DNA from: a virus
Direction: 5' to 3' (one strand)
Virus record (IMG/VR): IMGVR_UViG_3300036766_000359
Span: 124,001-188,000 of that record
DNA length: 64,000 nt
Shown one piece after another: positions 15,278 to 23,054 of the stretch; the first letter of the stretch is position 1; each line of letters begins with the position of its first letter. A program made the position numbers and the translations under genes. Under the pieces are notes generated by a model. It made no database searches. It saw only the letters and a program-made list of their open reading frames with translations, and was not told where the DNA came from.

Positions 15278-15551
15278 TGTTCAACCGTAGAAGAGCTTCC
15301 AAAACGCCGGGAGCGAGAATGATTTCAACATCTTCTTCAGAGTACAAATACTCTTCCTCGTTTGGCGTTGTTTTCTTTTTACAACAAATAAGTCGGGCTT
15401 CACCTTTGAGATTTCGTTGATGCTGAAGATGAACTTCAACGAAATCATCTACCGATTCACCAACTTCAATGCTTGCGGATGAAGCTTTCGGGTTTTTCGC
15501 CTTAAGTACGCTAACGATGATTTCGGTTGCGTTCTTCGTAACTCGACTCAT
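15270..15551 (-). CDS. hypothetical protein, 93 aa
   Basis: MSRVTKNATEIIVSVLKAK, with AAGGAAG before the ATG. Mixed fold, very acidic region NEEEYLYSEEDVE, and LICCKKK in the middle. Not recognised. Confidence 0.6.
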   Translation of the reverse strand: MSRVTKNATEIIVSVLKAKNPKASSASIEVGESVDDFVEVHLQHQRNLKGEARLICCKKKTTPNEEEYLYSEEDVEIILAPGVLEALLRLNNG

Positions 15552-15557
15552 CTTCAT

Positions 15558-15752
15558 CTTCCTTACTTGTCCGGAGTTTACGAAGTCGTCAGCTTCGAGG
15601 AGAGAGCGGGGATTTCACCCGCGCACCAGCGCTATTGATGTTGATCAAGCACCCTAGTCAGCTGGTCGTGCAACGATTCTGAGTTGTTGCAGGCCTATGG
15701 TTCGATGTTGCAACATCTTACCTTCCGACGATCCCTCCTCGAAACTGACGAC
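15558..15752. other. intergenic stretch
   Basis: About 195 nt without a convincing gene. It holds a GTTGCA-rich segment and a GCGGG/CCCGC mini-hairpin that resembles a T-arm, but no complete tRNA cloverleaf could be built on either strand. Confidence 0.4.
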
Positions 15753-16166
15753 TTATCGTTTCTTCGCAGCCTTCGCAGCCTTCTTCGTTCGGTAGGCCAT
15801 CTCCTTTTCGATAGCTGGACCAACCATCTTGCTCAAATAATACCCGAACTGCTCTTTGGCAACCGTGTTGTAGACCGTCGTATCATTGACGGACTCTCGT
15901 GCTGCGGTGTCAACCATCACTTGGATTTCATCCTTGTGTTGAGCAATCCAGGCGACGATCCCATCCCTAACGGAATCACGGTATAGGTTGCTATATCCGG
16001 AATCACCGCGAAAGTATTGAACAATGATGCGCTTCGTCTCTGCTTCGAGACCATCCCGAACACTTGCCTCAATGATGGCTTTGATTTCACCCTGAACTTC
16101 AGGGCGCTCAAAGACTGTCTCCATGAATTTTGCTACGGCCAGCTCAACTTGTCCATTTCGAAACAT
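15753..16166 (-). CDS. hypothetical protein, 137 aa
   Basis: MFRNGQVELAVAKFMETVFE after GGAGGATAAC. Long amphipathic helices and a Lys/Ala-rich C-terminus (TKKAAKAAKKR). Possible nucleic-acid or membrane contact; no family recognised. Confidence 0.65.
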   Translation of the reverse strand: MFRNGQVELAVAKFMETVFERPEVQGEIKAIIEASVRDGLEAETKRIIVQYFRGDSGYSNLYRDSVRDGIVAWIAQHKDEIQVMVDTAARESVNDTTVYNTVAKEQFGYYLSKMVGPAIEKEMAYRTKKAAKAAKKR

Positions 16167-16181
16167 TTTTGTTATCCTCCG

Positions 16182-16352
16182 TCATGGCAATTCCACAGAG
16201 AAAATTTCAAAATCACTCGTGTCAGCTTCTGTAATTAGCCGCGTAGAAGATTGCATCTTTTCGACCGACTCTTTGGCCTGGTCTTCAGACTCTGCTTCTA
16301 CGGTCACCGAGCCTGTAAAAGTTACACCGTAGTTGACGACGAACTTAGTCAT
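16182..16352 (-). CDS. hypothetical protein, 56 aa
   Basis: MTKFVVNYGVTFTGSVTVEA is a beta hairpin followed by a helix (EDQAKESVEKM), a small fold common in phage proteins of unknown role. GGAGGATAACAG precedes the ATG. Confidence 0.6.
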   Translation of the reverse strand: MTKFVVNYGVTFTGSVTVEAESEDQAKESVEKMQSSTRLITEADTSDFEIFSVELP

Positions 16353-16406
16353 TACTGTTATCCTCCGTCACTCGTACTGCGCCACGCCAGCGATTTACGC
16401 ATTCGA

Positions 16407-16826
16407 CTACCTATCGTGGACTCCGCATATGACCCATTCAGCAAGAACTTCATCGAACATCCTCTTCCAATGTTCAAGATTGAGTTCTGACGCGTTCCCA
16501 CGGCTCATTATTTGGATGATGTTGCTTTTGATCGCGGCTAACTTTCGAAGTCGGCGGTCTTCCTTCGCGTTTTCCGAATGGTCAACATCTTTACCCAGGA
16601 CATTAACTGATTGGACAATTCCTCTCTGTCCTATCATCTGACGCGCTTGATTCCAGGCTGAGGGATCGAGAAGTTTCTTTCCGTGGTCGCAGCACAGACC
16701 AAATATGTCCTGGTACTTTCCTTCTTTTTCACGATAAGGATAAAGATTCTTATATGAGACTTCAACAAACACCGTTGACTTTTTTCCGCAGACCTTACCT
16801 GCGCTCTTAAACACTGTGCAGTTCAT
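16407..16826 (-). CDS. hypothetical protein, 139 aa
   Basis: MNCTVFKSAGKVCGKKSTVF, with Cys at 3, 13 and a CC pair (FGLCCDHGKK) that together could form a zinc site, followed by helices (EDRRLRKLAAIKSNI). Not recognised. Confidence 0.6.
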   Translation of the reverse strand: MNCTVFKSAGKVCGKKSTVFVEVSYKNLYPYREKEGKYQDIFGLCCDHGKKLLDPSAWNQARQMIGQRGIVQSVNVLGKDVDHSENAKEDRRLRKLAAIKSNIIQIMSRGNASELNLEHWKRMFDEVLAEWVICGVHDR

Positions 16827-16835
16827 CGTTTGAAC

Positions 16836-17213
16836 CTAGCTCGACATGATTGAGTCCGCGATTACCATCCCACAGTTCGGGTTTACCTCGTGCTCAGTCA
16901 TGGCCTCATTCCACGTGGATTCTCGGCTCATCTTCATCTGTCGAAAACACTTCTTGCAGATGGCTTCGACTTCGTCGTCCGCAAAGACGAGGGTAGACTT
17001 CAGTTCCCATTCATGGGTTTCATAACCCTCGGTCTTCGGAGAAGTCTCAGAATTCAGGTCGAGCCCTTTCTCCGCCAGCATGCCGTCAAGAATCGACATG
17101 AAGGGGTCTACGTCAACGTTCTCGGCCGCTTTCCCAATGAGGTGAGAAAGCGGGTCTGCTTCCTCTACAGGCTGCACTTCCGAACCGAGCATTTCATCTA
17201 GTTGGTTCTTCAT
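16836..17213 (-). CDS. zinc-ribbon protein with IADSIMSS tail
   Basis: 125 residues. An acidic helical N-terminal half is joined to a zinc-ribbon half (HEWELKST...AICKKCFRQ), and it ends NPNCGMVIADSIMSS. This is the longest member of the HEW/CxxC/tag family. Its ATG overlaps the stop of 17213 (TGATG), the last step of a four-gene coupled operon (17598, 17395, 17213, 16836). Confidence 0.7.
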   Translation of the reverse strand: MKNQLDEMLGSEVQPVEEADPLSHLIGKAAENVDVDPFMSILDGMLAEKGLDLNSETSPKTEGYETHEWELKSTLVFADDEVEAICKKCFRQMKMSRESTWNEAMTEHEVNPNCGMVIADSIMSS

Positions 17214-17398
17214 CACGACTCCATAATTTTCAGGACCATTTGAGCTTGACAATCTGCCAGAATACCGATCTTGCGATAAAAGCTAGCACCGCGTGGTTTC
17301 ATGGGACCATAATAATGGGTTTTACAATTCTTACATATCCACGCTGCAGTCTTCGCCTGGAAATTGAAATAAACGTACTCCCATTCATGATTCTTCAT
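17213..17398 (-). CDS. zinc-ribbon protein with LKIMES tail
   Basis: 61 residues. MKNHEWEYVYF, then ICKNCKTHYYG, then ADCQAQMVLKIMES. ATGA overlap with the upstream gene. One C-x2-C pair is visible, so metal binding would need the DC near the end or a second molecule. Confidence 0.7.
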   Translation of the reverse strand: MKNHEWEYVYFNFQAKTAAWICKNCKTHYYGPMKPRGASFYRKIGILADCQAQMVLKIMES

Positions 17399-17601
17399 GA
17401 TTCCATCACTCCAGCAACCAGCATGGCGTTACAGTCTGCCGCATCTGGTGAAGTTTCAAAGAGGTTAAATGGCACAGCATTTTTGGTTTTATGGTCAAGT
17501 ACGAGACGAATCCCGCAACGCTGACACTGGTATACGTAAGCGTCCCCCTCGTGGTACGGACCGCTAGGTTTTATGTCCGGGAATGAATGCGAGTGTTTCA
17601 C
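17395..17601 (-). CDS. zinc-ribbon protein with AGVMES tail
   Basis: 68 residues from a GTG start that overlaps the upstream TGA. MKHSHSFPD, then CQRCGIRLVLD, then AADCNAMLVAGVMES. Same family and operon as 17213. Confidence 0.7.
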   Translation of the reverse strand: MKHSHSFPDIKPSGPYHEGDAYVYQCQRCGIRLVLDHKTKNAVPFNLFETSPDAADCNAMLVAGVMES

Positions 17602-17741
17602 CCGAACATTTCCTGCGTGCGTCTCGCGTCCTTCTGACGCCTTGCGCGTCGGTCGCGCATCACGCCTCCTTTACGCTTGGACATGAGCATCCCGAGCATC
17701 AGGGTATTGCGAACCTTGCACTTTTTTGATTTCTTCGCCAT
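17598..17741 (-). CDS. small basic protein, copy 2
   Basis: 47 residues; paralogue of 7974. RNTLMLGMLMSKRKGG and VMRDRRARR are identical in the two. First gene of a coupled operon with three tagged zinc-ribbon genes. Confidence 0.65.
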   Translation of the reverse strand: MAKKSKKCKVRNTLMLGMLMSKRKGGVMRDRRARRQKDARRTQEMFG

Positions 17742-17796
17742 GTTCGCTCCGTCCTTCCTGCTGTACCGAGGAGCGAGGCGAATTTACGCTTGCCCG

Positions 17797-18036
17797 TCAT
17801 CGACGTTTCAGTTGTCTTGACCGACCTTCTTGGGTTAATATACTGGAAAGTCGTTTCATGGCCGATGATAACTCTTCAAAGTCATCATGGTCCATCGAGT
17901 CAATCATTTTCCCGAACATGAGATCTAGCCTATTTTCTGAAATAAGCTTGAGGTTTCTTGCCACATACATGGACCCTCGAATGGCTTCCGGTAAATTTAT
18001 ATCGTTTTGACTCTTCGCCCGTGTAAAATTTGACAT
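17797..18036 (-). CDS. hypothetical protein, 79 aa
   Basis: MSNFTRAKSQNDINLPEAIR, helical (MFGKMIDSMDHDDFEELSSA), basic C-terminus. GGGGGTGATAT lies before the ATG. Divergent from the gene at 18138. Confidence 0.65.
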   Translation of the reverse strand: MSNFTRAKSQNDINLPEAIRGSMYVARNLKLISENRLDLMFGKMIDSMDHDDFEELSSAMKRLSSILTQEGRSRQLKRR

Positions 18037-18090
18037 ATCACCCCCATAAATTTACTTAAGTTTACAATGAAAAGCCGACACCACGCAAGC

Positions 18091-18129
18091 CGTAAGTTCG
18101 GCGCTGCGCTACGTACGAGTGGCGGAGGT
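18091..18129 (+). promoter_or_regulatory. shared leader element (type example)
   Basis: CGTAAGTTCG, then ACGTACGAGTGGCGGAGGT, ending 8 nt before the ATG at 18138. Consensus over more than 15 sites on both strands: GTAA-R-TTCG, 8-12 nt, GCGTACG-N-GTGG-N-GGAGG, 4-8 nt, ATG. The GGAGG part is the ribosome site. Conservation of the upstream half suggests a phage promoter or a 5'-UTR binding site. Confidence 0.65.
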
Positions 18130-18137
18130 AACGAAAC

Positions 18138-18794
18138 ATGGCACGAAAATCAGACGCAAAGACTTCTAGCTACGACAGAATCTTCGACGCGATCACCCGG
18201 TCTCCTCGGTGGAGGTCGTACATGGAGTCAATCCGTACCGACTTCGAGAAAGTCGGCATACTTGAGTACACCTTTAACCACCACTCAGTATACGAGAATG
18301 CAACAAACACCAACTATGTTGTTGAGGCAAGCTTTCACATCGGACCTGTCTTGGATGTGAAAGTTTCCTTCGACGAAGACTCCGCCCTGTTCGCTGATGC
18401 TGTCAGCGCAAACCAGATTGACTGGTCGATAAATAAGTTCTTTGCCGACGAAAAAAGGATGGACGGGGTCCTCGAGGGTCTCTTCGGTACCAAAGGGTAC
18501 CCGACGTTCAACTGCACACTCGACAACGCCAAGAAGAAGTGGTCTGACTTCGCCAAGAAACGAATCTCTGACGAACTTCATCCACTGAAGGATGCGTTCC
18601 ATTTGCACGTCTCCGAACAGAAGGAAAGCATCATGGCTTCTGAAGGATTCATTAGGGACAAGCAACGCTACTACGACCTTCTCGTCATAAACGACATTCG
18701 GGAAGTGGTCCAGAAGTTCTACAAGAAGGTCAGTCCTGAAGTCATCAAGGAAGCGTTGGACAACGTTATCGTCCACGACATATGTGACTCTTAG
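18138..18794 (+). CDS. hypothetical protein with VHDICDS tail
   Basis: 218 residues. MARKSDAKTSSYDRIFDAI opens an alpha/beta protein with long helices in the second half (RDKQRYYDLLVINDIRE). It ends DNVIVHDICDS, a loose form of the shared tag. Not recognised. Confidence 0.65.
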   Translation: MARKSDAKTSSYDRIFDAITRSPRWRSYMESIRTDFEKVGILEYTFNHHSVYENATNTNYVVEASFHIGPVLDVKVSFDEDSALFADAVSANQIDWSINKFFADEKRMDGVLEGLFGTKGYPTFNCTLDNAKKKWSDFAKKRISDELHPLKDAFHLHVSEQKESIMASEGFIRDKQRYYDLLVINDIREVVQKFYKKVSPEVIKEALDNVIVHDICDS

Positions 18795-18946
18795 TCCTTT
18801 TTATAGGACCGTCAGTGTAAGGTGGTCATATTGAAACAATGGACGGAAGCACGGACTGATTCCACTCGTCGAATCTTATCAGAAGAGGGTCCGTAACATC
18901 ATTCGGTACGAGTGTCGAGCGTGCAGGAAGGCTTTCAGGACTCAAG

Positions 18947-19111
18947 ATGAAGTCAAATAATGCTTGCAAGGACTGTGAAATCGCAGTCCAAGCCGCAATG
19001 AATGCATATGAACTGAATCCGAGTTCACGTGGACCATCTCCGTGGTGTCCTAAACACGAAGTCGAGCAGTTCGAACTAGTGGAAAAAATACGGAAGGCCT
19101 TCCAAAAATAA
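18947..19111 (+). CDS. small C-x2-C...C-x2-H protein
   Basis: 54 residues: ACKDCEIAVQAAMNAYEL and WCPKHEVEQ give a four-ligand zinc site. The protein at 20689 is a paralogue (SCQDCKKLTAAAMSAY, ICDYHQAA). The frame continues past the TAA for 21 more codons, to 19177, and would end VVMKVMKS, a tag-like ending. Confidence 0.6.
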   Translation: MKSNNACKDCEIAVQAAMNAYELNPSSRGPSPWCPKHEVEQFELVEKIRKAFQK

Positions 19112-19195
19112 CAGCACGCCAAAAGAAAAGAACTCACATGTTCTGATATGGTTGTCATGAAAGTCATGAAAAGTTAGTTTTCTTTAGAGGATTTA

Positions 19196-19396
19196 ATGAC
19201 GTCGCATTCTTGGCGAAAATGGCGTGACGATGGTGATGGGGTCATTATGCTAGACCACATCTGTGATAGATGTGGTATCGTAAAAGGTAATTTTATGTAT
19301 TATAACATGCCCGAATCCAATCCGGTTTCTTTAATATCAGAAGACAGCGAACCCGACTGTGATTTGATGATTGTCAAAAGAATCATGGCCACCTGA
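19196..19396 (+). CDS. zinc-ribbon protein with VKRIMAT tail
   Basis: 66 residues. MTSHSWRKWRDD, then ICDRCGIVKGNFMYY, then PDCDLMIVKRIMAT. Member of the H.W / CxxCG / DC / tag family. Confidence 0.7.
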   Translation: MTSHSWRKWRDDGDGVIMLDHICDRCGIVKGNFMYYNMPESNPVSLISEDSEPDCDLMIVKRIMAT

Positions 19397-19440
19397 ACTG
19401 AGTGTATATTGTTTCCAAAGACAACTGGTACCGGACGGGT

Positions 19441-19502
19441 CGTAAGTCTGCGAGTTGTCGGCGTACGGGTGGGGAGGCAAGCGCGGTGCTTGCCACGGAG
19501 GT
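19441..19502 (+). promoter_or_regulatory. shared leader element with inserted hairpin
   Basis: CGTAAGTCTGCGAGTTGTCG, then GCGTACGGGTGGGGAGGC, then a GGCAAGC/GCTTGCC hairpin and a second GGAGGTGACG. This is the only copy with two GGAGG sites, and the hairpin could control access to the second. Confidence 0.6.
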
Positions 19503-19508
19503 GACGAT

Positions 19509-20615
19509 ATGCTGACCGACGTTTTCGAGATCGAACAGGCAACCTACAAGCGGGTACTCTCGTTCAACATCCGCTCTGGCGGGAACGTGATCATCCTGGG
19601 CCAAGCTGGCACAGGCAAGACGGAGATCGCGCAAGCGGTCTGTGGAGAAGAAGGGTTTGAGTACATCTACTTGAACCTGTCCGTTCTGGAGGCACCTGAC
19701 CTCGTCGGTTTGCCGATCATCGCGGCAAACAACACTGTTGACTACGCCAGCCCGAAGTTCCTTCCTCGGATGGACATCACCCCGAAGCCGATCGTCCTGA
19801 TTGTCGATGAGATCGACAAAGCCAAGCCCGAGCTTCAGAACCCCTTGCTGGAGCTTTTCCAGTTCCATTCCATCAACGGGACCAAGCTCAACATCAAGGC
19901 GATCATCGCCACGGGCAATCTGCCTGACGAGGGGGCGTTCAGCCAGCCCATCTCACACGCCCTCACCAACCGGTGCAAGGTGTACCGCCTGACGCACTCC
20001 TTCGAGGCGTGGCGCGAGTGGGCTCAAAACGACTCGCTCAACGCGCTGGTCATTGGCTTCCTGAGCAAGAACCAGGAGTACCTCAGCCGAGCGGCGGTCG
20101 AGGGAGATCCCACGGCGTACTGTCGCTGCAGCCCGCGCTCTTGGGCAATGGCCGCCAACGACCTGGACAAGACGTCCAGCCAAGACACGGTGGAGTTTCA
20201 GACACTCCTCGTCAGCGGTCGCGTCGGGATGGGCGCTGCGGTGAAATTCCGGGTGTGGCTCGACCACTATCGCCACGTGGAGCCCATCATCGAGAAGCTC
20301 GTCGAGAAGGGCGAGAAGCCTTCCATCAACGACATGTCGATCGATCGACAGCTCGTTTGCGCAATTGCCGCTGTGGCAGCCGTCGCCAACGAATGCAAGA
20401 GGGAGCTGAAAGGCGAGGAGCGCGTGAAGCAGGGCGAGCGCGTGACGAAGATTGCCAAGAACGTCTTCAGTTGGGTGAAGCTCCTCCCATCTGAGTTCCA
20501 GATTGGCGCGGTCAAGTCGGCACTCAACATGAAGATGATCCAGGAATTCAAGCTGACCAACGTTCAGGAAGTGATGGACACCTATCTCACGGTACGTAAG
20601 GCCATGAAGGACTGA
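19509..20615 (+). CDS. MoxR/RavA-type AAA+ ATPase
   Basis: 368 residues. Walker A GQAGTGKTE at 31-39, Walker B IVLIVDEID with D100-E101, a sensor-1 IIATGN, and an Arg after TN that fits the finger. MoxR-type ATPases remodel partner complexes and usually pair with a von Willebrand A protein. The VWA gene at 23055 is the likely partner. A domain of about 150 residues C-terminal to the ATPase carries no motif I recognise. Confidence 0.8.
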   Translation: MLTDVFEIEQATYKRVLSFNIRSGGNVIILGQAGTGKTEIAQAVCGEEGFEYIYLNLSVLEAPDLVGLPIIAANNTVDYASPKFLPRMDITPKPIVLIVDEIDKAKPELQNPLLELFQFHSINGTKLNIKAIIATGNLPDEGAFSQPISHALTNRCKVYRLTHSFEAWREWAQNDSLNALVIGFLSKNQEYLSRAAVEGDPTAYCRCSPRSWAMAANDLDKTSSQDTVEFQTLLVSGRVGMGAAVKFRVWLDHYRHVEPIIEKLVEKGEKPSINDMSIDRQLVCAIAAVAAVANECKRELKGEERVKQGERVTKIAKNVFSWVKLLPSEFQIGAVKSALNMKMIQEFKLTNVQEVMDTYLTVRKAMKD

Positions 20616-20635
20616 TTCTCCTTCGCTGAGAATCA

Positions 20636-20671
20636 GAGGGGACTGTCGGTTGAAATACTGGCAGTCCCCTC
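20636..20671 (+). terminator. hairpin terminator after the MoxR gene
   Basis: GAGGGGACTG pairs with CAGTCCCCTC. A smaller GATTCTC/GAGAATC hairpin lies just before it. Confidence 0.65.
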
Positions 20672-20688
20672 TCGATTATGTGGGTGAT

Positions 20689-20859
20689 ATGATAAAAATC
20701 CGTAACATAGCTTCGTGCCAAGACTGTAAGAAACTAACCGCTGCAGCAATGTCTGCATATGACAAAGCACCGGGTATAGTGCAAAAATCAATCTGTGATT
20801 ATCATCAAGCTGCCATTCAAAGCGGGGTGAGTGAGCAGATTAAACTGATGAAGCGATAA
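20689..20859 (+). CDS. small C-x2-C...C-x2-H protein, paralogue of 18947
   Basis: 56 residues: SCQDCKKLTAAAMSAY then SICDYHQAAIQSG. Same zinc-ligand spacing as 18947, which supports both as real genes. Confidence 0.6.
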   Translation: MIKIRNIASCQDCKKLTAAAMSAYDKAPGIVQKSICDYHQAAIQSGVSEQIKLMKR

Positions 20860-20913
20860 CTTAAGCTGCCGGAGTGGAGATCGGCGGGTTATCGGCGTAC
20901 TGTGAGTGGACAA

Positions 20914-21420
20914 ATGAGCGTACGCACCCGAAAGATGAAGAAGGAGAAGCTGCGCAAGGTTGCGCACGGTAAGGACTACGAAAGTCTCTTGTCCGTGTTT
21001 TATCGATACAATATGTTTGACTCATGGGAACCGAATCAGTTCATGGAGTTCGTCCGTCTGTATCGCTATTTCCCGTGTGATAGCACAGGCAGCGCGTTCG
21101 TTAGTTCAGTTCAACGCGACCGCGAACAGTTTTGTCTTGATGATGTTTCTGAACGTCTCAAGGCACTGGTTCGTAGCAAGCGCTTTTTAGAAAAGTGTGG
21201 CTATTATTTGCCATTTGGCACCACCAACATCATGTACATCGTTGATTCGTGGAACGTGATGGATCTCATGAAGTTGGTGACTTTCTGTCAAAAAAGCCGT
21301 GATGCTAATTCCGTGTTAGCATTGATCCGTTCGGTACAAATTTTTGGACACAAAATTCGCTTCCAGGAAGTAAAAGCGGCCATGGGTATGATCAAGATTC
21401 AAAAGATCATGGAATCATGA
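20914..21420 (+). CDS. hypothetical protein with IQKIMES tail
   Basis: 168 residues, basic start (MSVRTRKMKKEKLRKV), then a helical body rich in Phe/Tyr. It ends MIKIQKIMES. A GTG at 20902 is an alternative start. Its stop overlaps the next ATG. Function unknown. Confidence 0.65.
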   Translation: MSVRTRKMKKEKLRKVAHGKDYESLLSVFYRYNMFDSWEPNQFMEFVRLYRYFPCDSTGSAFVSSVQRDREQFCLDDVSERLKALVRSKRFLEKCGYYLPFGTTNIMYIVDSWNVMDLMKLVTFCQKSRDANSVLALIRSVQIFGHKIRFQEVKAAMGMIKIQKIMES

Positions 21421-21605
21421 AACCACATAATTGGGTCAAAGCTCGTACTCGTAGTCTCAAGGTTGACGGTTTCGCCGGTATCTATTACCGGCGATGTACT
21501 GAGTGTGGAATCGAAGTTTCATACGATGATGATGGTAAATGGCCGTTTGAACCTTATAATGATGACTGCGACGAGCAGATCCTTCGGGTAATACATGAGT
21601 CATAA
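21417..21605 (+). CDS. zinc-ribbon protein with LRVIHES tail
   Basis: 62 residues: MKPHNWVKART, then YYRRCTECGIEVSY, then DDCDEQILRVIHES. The tag's Met is replaced by His. ATGA overlap with the upstream gene. Confidence 0.65.
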   Translation: MKPHNWVKARTRSLKVDGFAGIYYRRCTECGIEVSYDDDGKWPFEPYNDDCDEQILRVIHES

Positions 21606-21939
21606 ATCCGCAGATATGGTGACTTATTCACCAAAGGGTCACAAGGATATTTATACACACTGCACTCATGCAGATGCTTTGAAGTATAACAGAAGATACG
21701 TTGAATCAATGAGTACTGTGACTATTCTTGGTTATTGGGATGATTTCATCTGCCCATCATACGATATTTTCAGAGAAGACGGAGTTTCACACTTGAAAAG
21801 TGATGAAGGAAACTGGGATGTTTTCTTTAGTAAAATGTACATTTGTCGTATGTCTTCCAGGGATAAAGCCATTCAGTCGTTAGCAGCTCTTCGGCATGAC
21901 CCGAGTCTGGTCGTCATTTTTCAGACTCATGAGTCGTAG
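21595..21939 (+). CDS. hypothetical protein with FQTHES tail
   Basis: 114 residues, overlapping the previous gene by 11 nt. Alpha/beta with aromatic clusters (GYWDDFICPSYDIF). It ends VVIFQTHES, a tag variant like its neighbour. Confidence 0.6.
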   Translation: MSHKSADMVTYSPKGHKDIYTHCTHADALKYNRRYVESMSTVTILGYWDDFICPSYDIFREDGVSHLKSDEGNWDVFFSKMYICRMSSRDKAIQSLAALRHDPSLVVIFQTHES

Positions 21940-21990
21940 CTTTCATGTTGTCACGCGTACGGGAGGCGGATAGATGAAGGAGGTCATGAA

Positions 21991-22164
21991 GTGAAGCTCT
22001 ATGGCTCAAAGCGCAAGTCTTGTCAGACGTGCAAATATGGGTGCTGCGGATCCAAGGAAGCGAAGCTCCACCGGTTCGCGGGTGCGGGTGCCGTGCGGAA
22101 GGCAGCCCGTCACCGGGCGCGGCGGAAGGCACGGGAGGAAGCGACGCAGGAGGCGACAGAGTGA
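21991..22164 (+). CDS. small Cys/Arg-rich protein
   Basis: 57 residues from a GTG preceded by AGGAGG. CQTCKYGCCGSKEAK then a very basic helix (VRKAARHRARRKAREE). Short proteins of this type (C.TC..GCCGS...HR) occur in other phages with no assigned role. Its stop overlaps the next GTG. Confidence 0.6.
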   Translation: MKLYGSKRKSCQTCKYGCCGSKEAKLHRFAGAGAVRKAARHRARRKAREEATQEATE

Positions 22165-22400
22165 GCCGGAATCTGGCCATCGACTGGTTCTGGCCAGTCG
22201 AAATGACTAAACTTGAGTCGCGTGATGCCCGTGTGCGTGAGGCACAAGACCCAAATACGCCTGTCAGCGACCTCATACTGTTGTCTAATGATAACGAACC
22301 GGGCATCCGTTGGGCGATATCAGAAAACCCGAGTACCCCTCCAGAAATTAAGGCCTACTTAAAAGCACTTGAAATTGCATACGACGTGATGGAGAGTTAG
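22161..22400 (+). CDS. LRV-repeat protein with YDVMES tail
   Basis: 79 residues. The GTG overlaps the upstream stop and has GGAGG 7 nt before. Two leucine-rich-variant units (DPNTPVSDLILLSND, NPSTPPEIKAYLKA) end in ALEIAYDVMES, tying the LRV family to the C-terminal tag. Confidence 0.65.
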   Translation: MSRNLAIDWFWPVEMTKLESRDARVREAQDPNTPVSDLILLSNDNEPGIRWAISENPSTPPEIKAYLKALEIAYDVMES

Positions 22401-22403
22401 TGC

Positions 22404-22441
22404 AGGACCGCAAGTGTCGAGTTGTCGCACGTACGGGGCGG
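22404..22441 (+). promoter_or_regulatory. shared leader element, diverged
   Basis: CGCAAGTGTCGAGTTGTCGC then ACGTACGGGGCGGG before the ATG at 22444. Its GGAGG is reduced to GGCGGG. Confidence 0.5.
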
Positions 22442-22443
22442 GA

Positions 22444-22836
22444 ATGCTGGACAAGAAACCACGACTGACACGAGCGAGTGGACGTGTGGTGTGTCATCAC
22501 ATGGCCAAAACATTCGCGAGCGTCCTGTCGCGTTCACCCAACGTGCAAGTCGAGGTACTTGACGACGGTAGCAATCCTGAACTTCACACGTTCAACAAAC
22601 CAAAGCTTCGAATCACCCATCGAGATATTACTTATTTCATGAGAGTGACTTCACGTACAGACAAGGTGTTCATATACGTCGAAGATGCCGCTGAACCCGA
22701 CAACCCAGGTTTTCCTGGAGAAATTTTTTTCAAGTATACAACCTCAGCGATTCAGCCGGGGAAAATTCGTAAAAATGCCCTTATTTTACTTAAGAAAATG
22801 GAGCACCGATTCATTTTCGAAATAATGAATGCTTAG
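22444..22836 (+). CDS. hypothetical protein with IFEIMNA tail
   Basis: 130 residues from MLDKKPRLTRASGRV. Beta-rich middle, Lys-rich helix near the end, last residues FIFEIMNA (tag variant). Not recognised. Confidence 0.6.
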   Translation: MLDKKPRLTRASGRVVCHHMAKTFASVLSRSPNVQVEVLDDGSNPELHTFNKPKLRITHRDITYFMRVTSRTDKVFIYVEDAAEPDNPGFPGEIFFKYTTSAIQPGKIRKNALILLKKMEHRFIFEIMNA

Positions 22837-22839
22837 TGT

Positions 22840-23009
22840 ATAATTTTGAAGTACGGAGGTATACGTGACATGAATTAGTCAATCTAATTGATTATCCCTC
22901 CTCGGGTCCATAGAGGCGTTCCGGAACAGGTGCACGTGAAACTGAAATGGCGACAACCTGTCTAGTTCGATAAGCAAATATATTATCTTGAAATTTCAGT
23001 TCTGCTCCG
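22840..23009. other. intergenic stretch
   Basis: A second TACGGAGG-ATACGTG-like leader at about 22853 leads to only a two-codon frame (ATGAATTAG). Otherwise I see AT-rich sequence with short inverted repeats and no gene. Confidence 0.4.
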
Positions 23010-23046
23010 CAGATCCGACGGTCGCGTGCGTACCCGTGGTGGAGGC
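23010..23046 (+). promoter_or_regulatory. shared leader element
   Basis: CAGATCCGACGGTCGCG then TGCGTACCCGTGGTGGAGGC, ending 8 nt before the ATG at 23055. Confidence 0.65.
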
Positions 23047-23054
23047 AACAAAAC

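Noticed and set aside
15560-15740. Possible tRNA on the minus strand (GCGGG-TGAAATC-CCCGC)
   Set aside because: Acceptor ends do not match and no anticodon arm could be placed.
18826-18946. Frame with YECRACRKAF before the gene at 18947
   Set aside because: Zinc-finger-like, but no ATG, GTG or TTG start in frame after the previous stop; may be a remnant.
19109-19111. Genome-wide stop-codon recoding
   Set aside because: TAA, TAG and TGA all end well-supported genes in this window, so a recoded genetic code is not supported.
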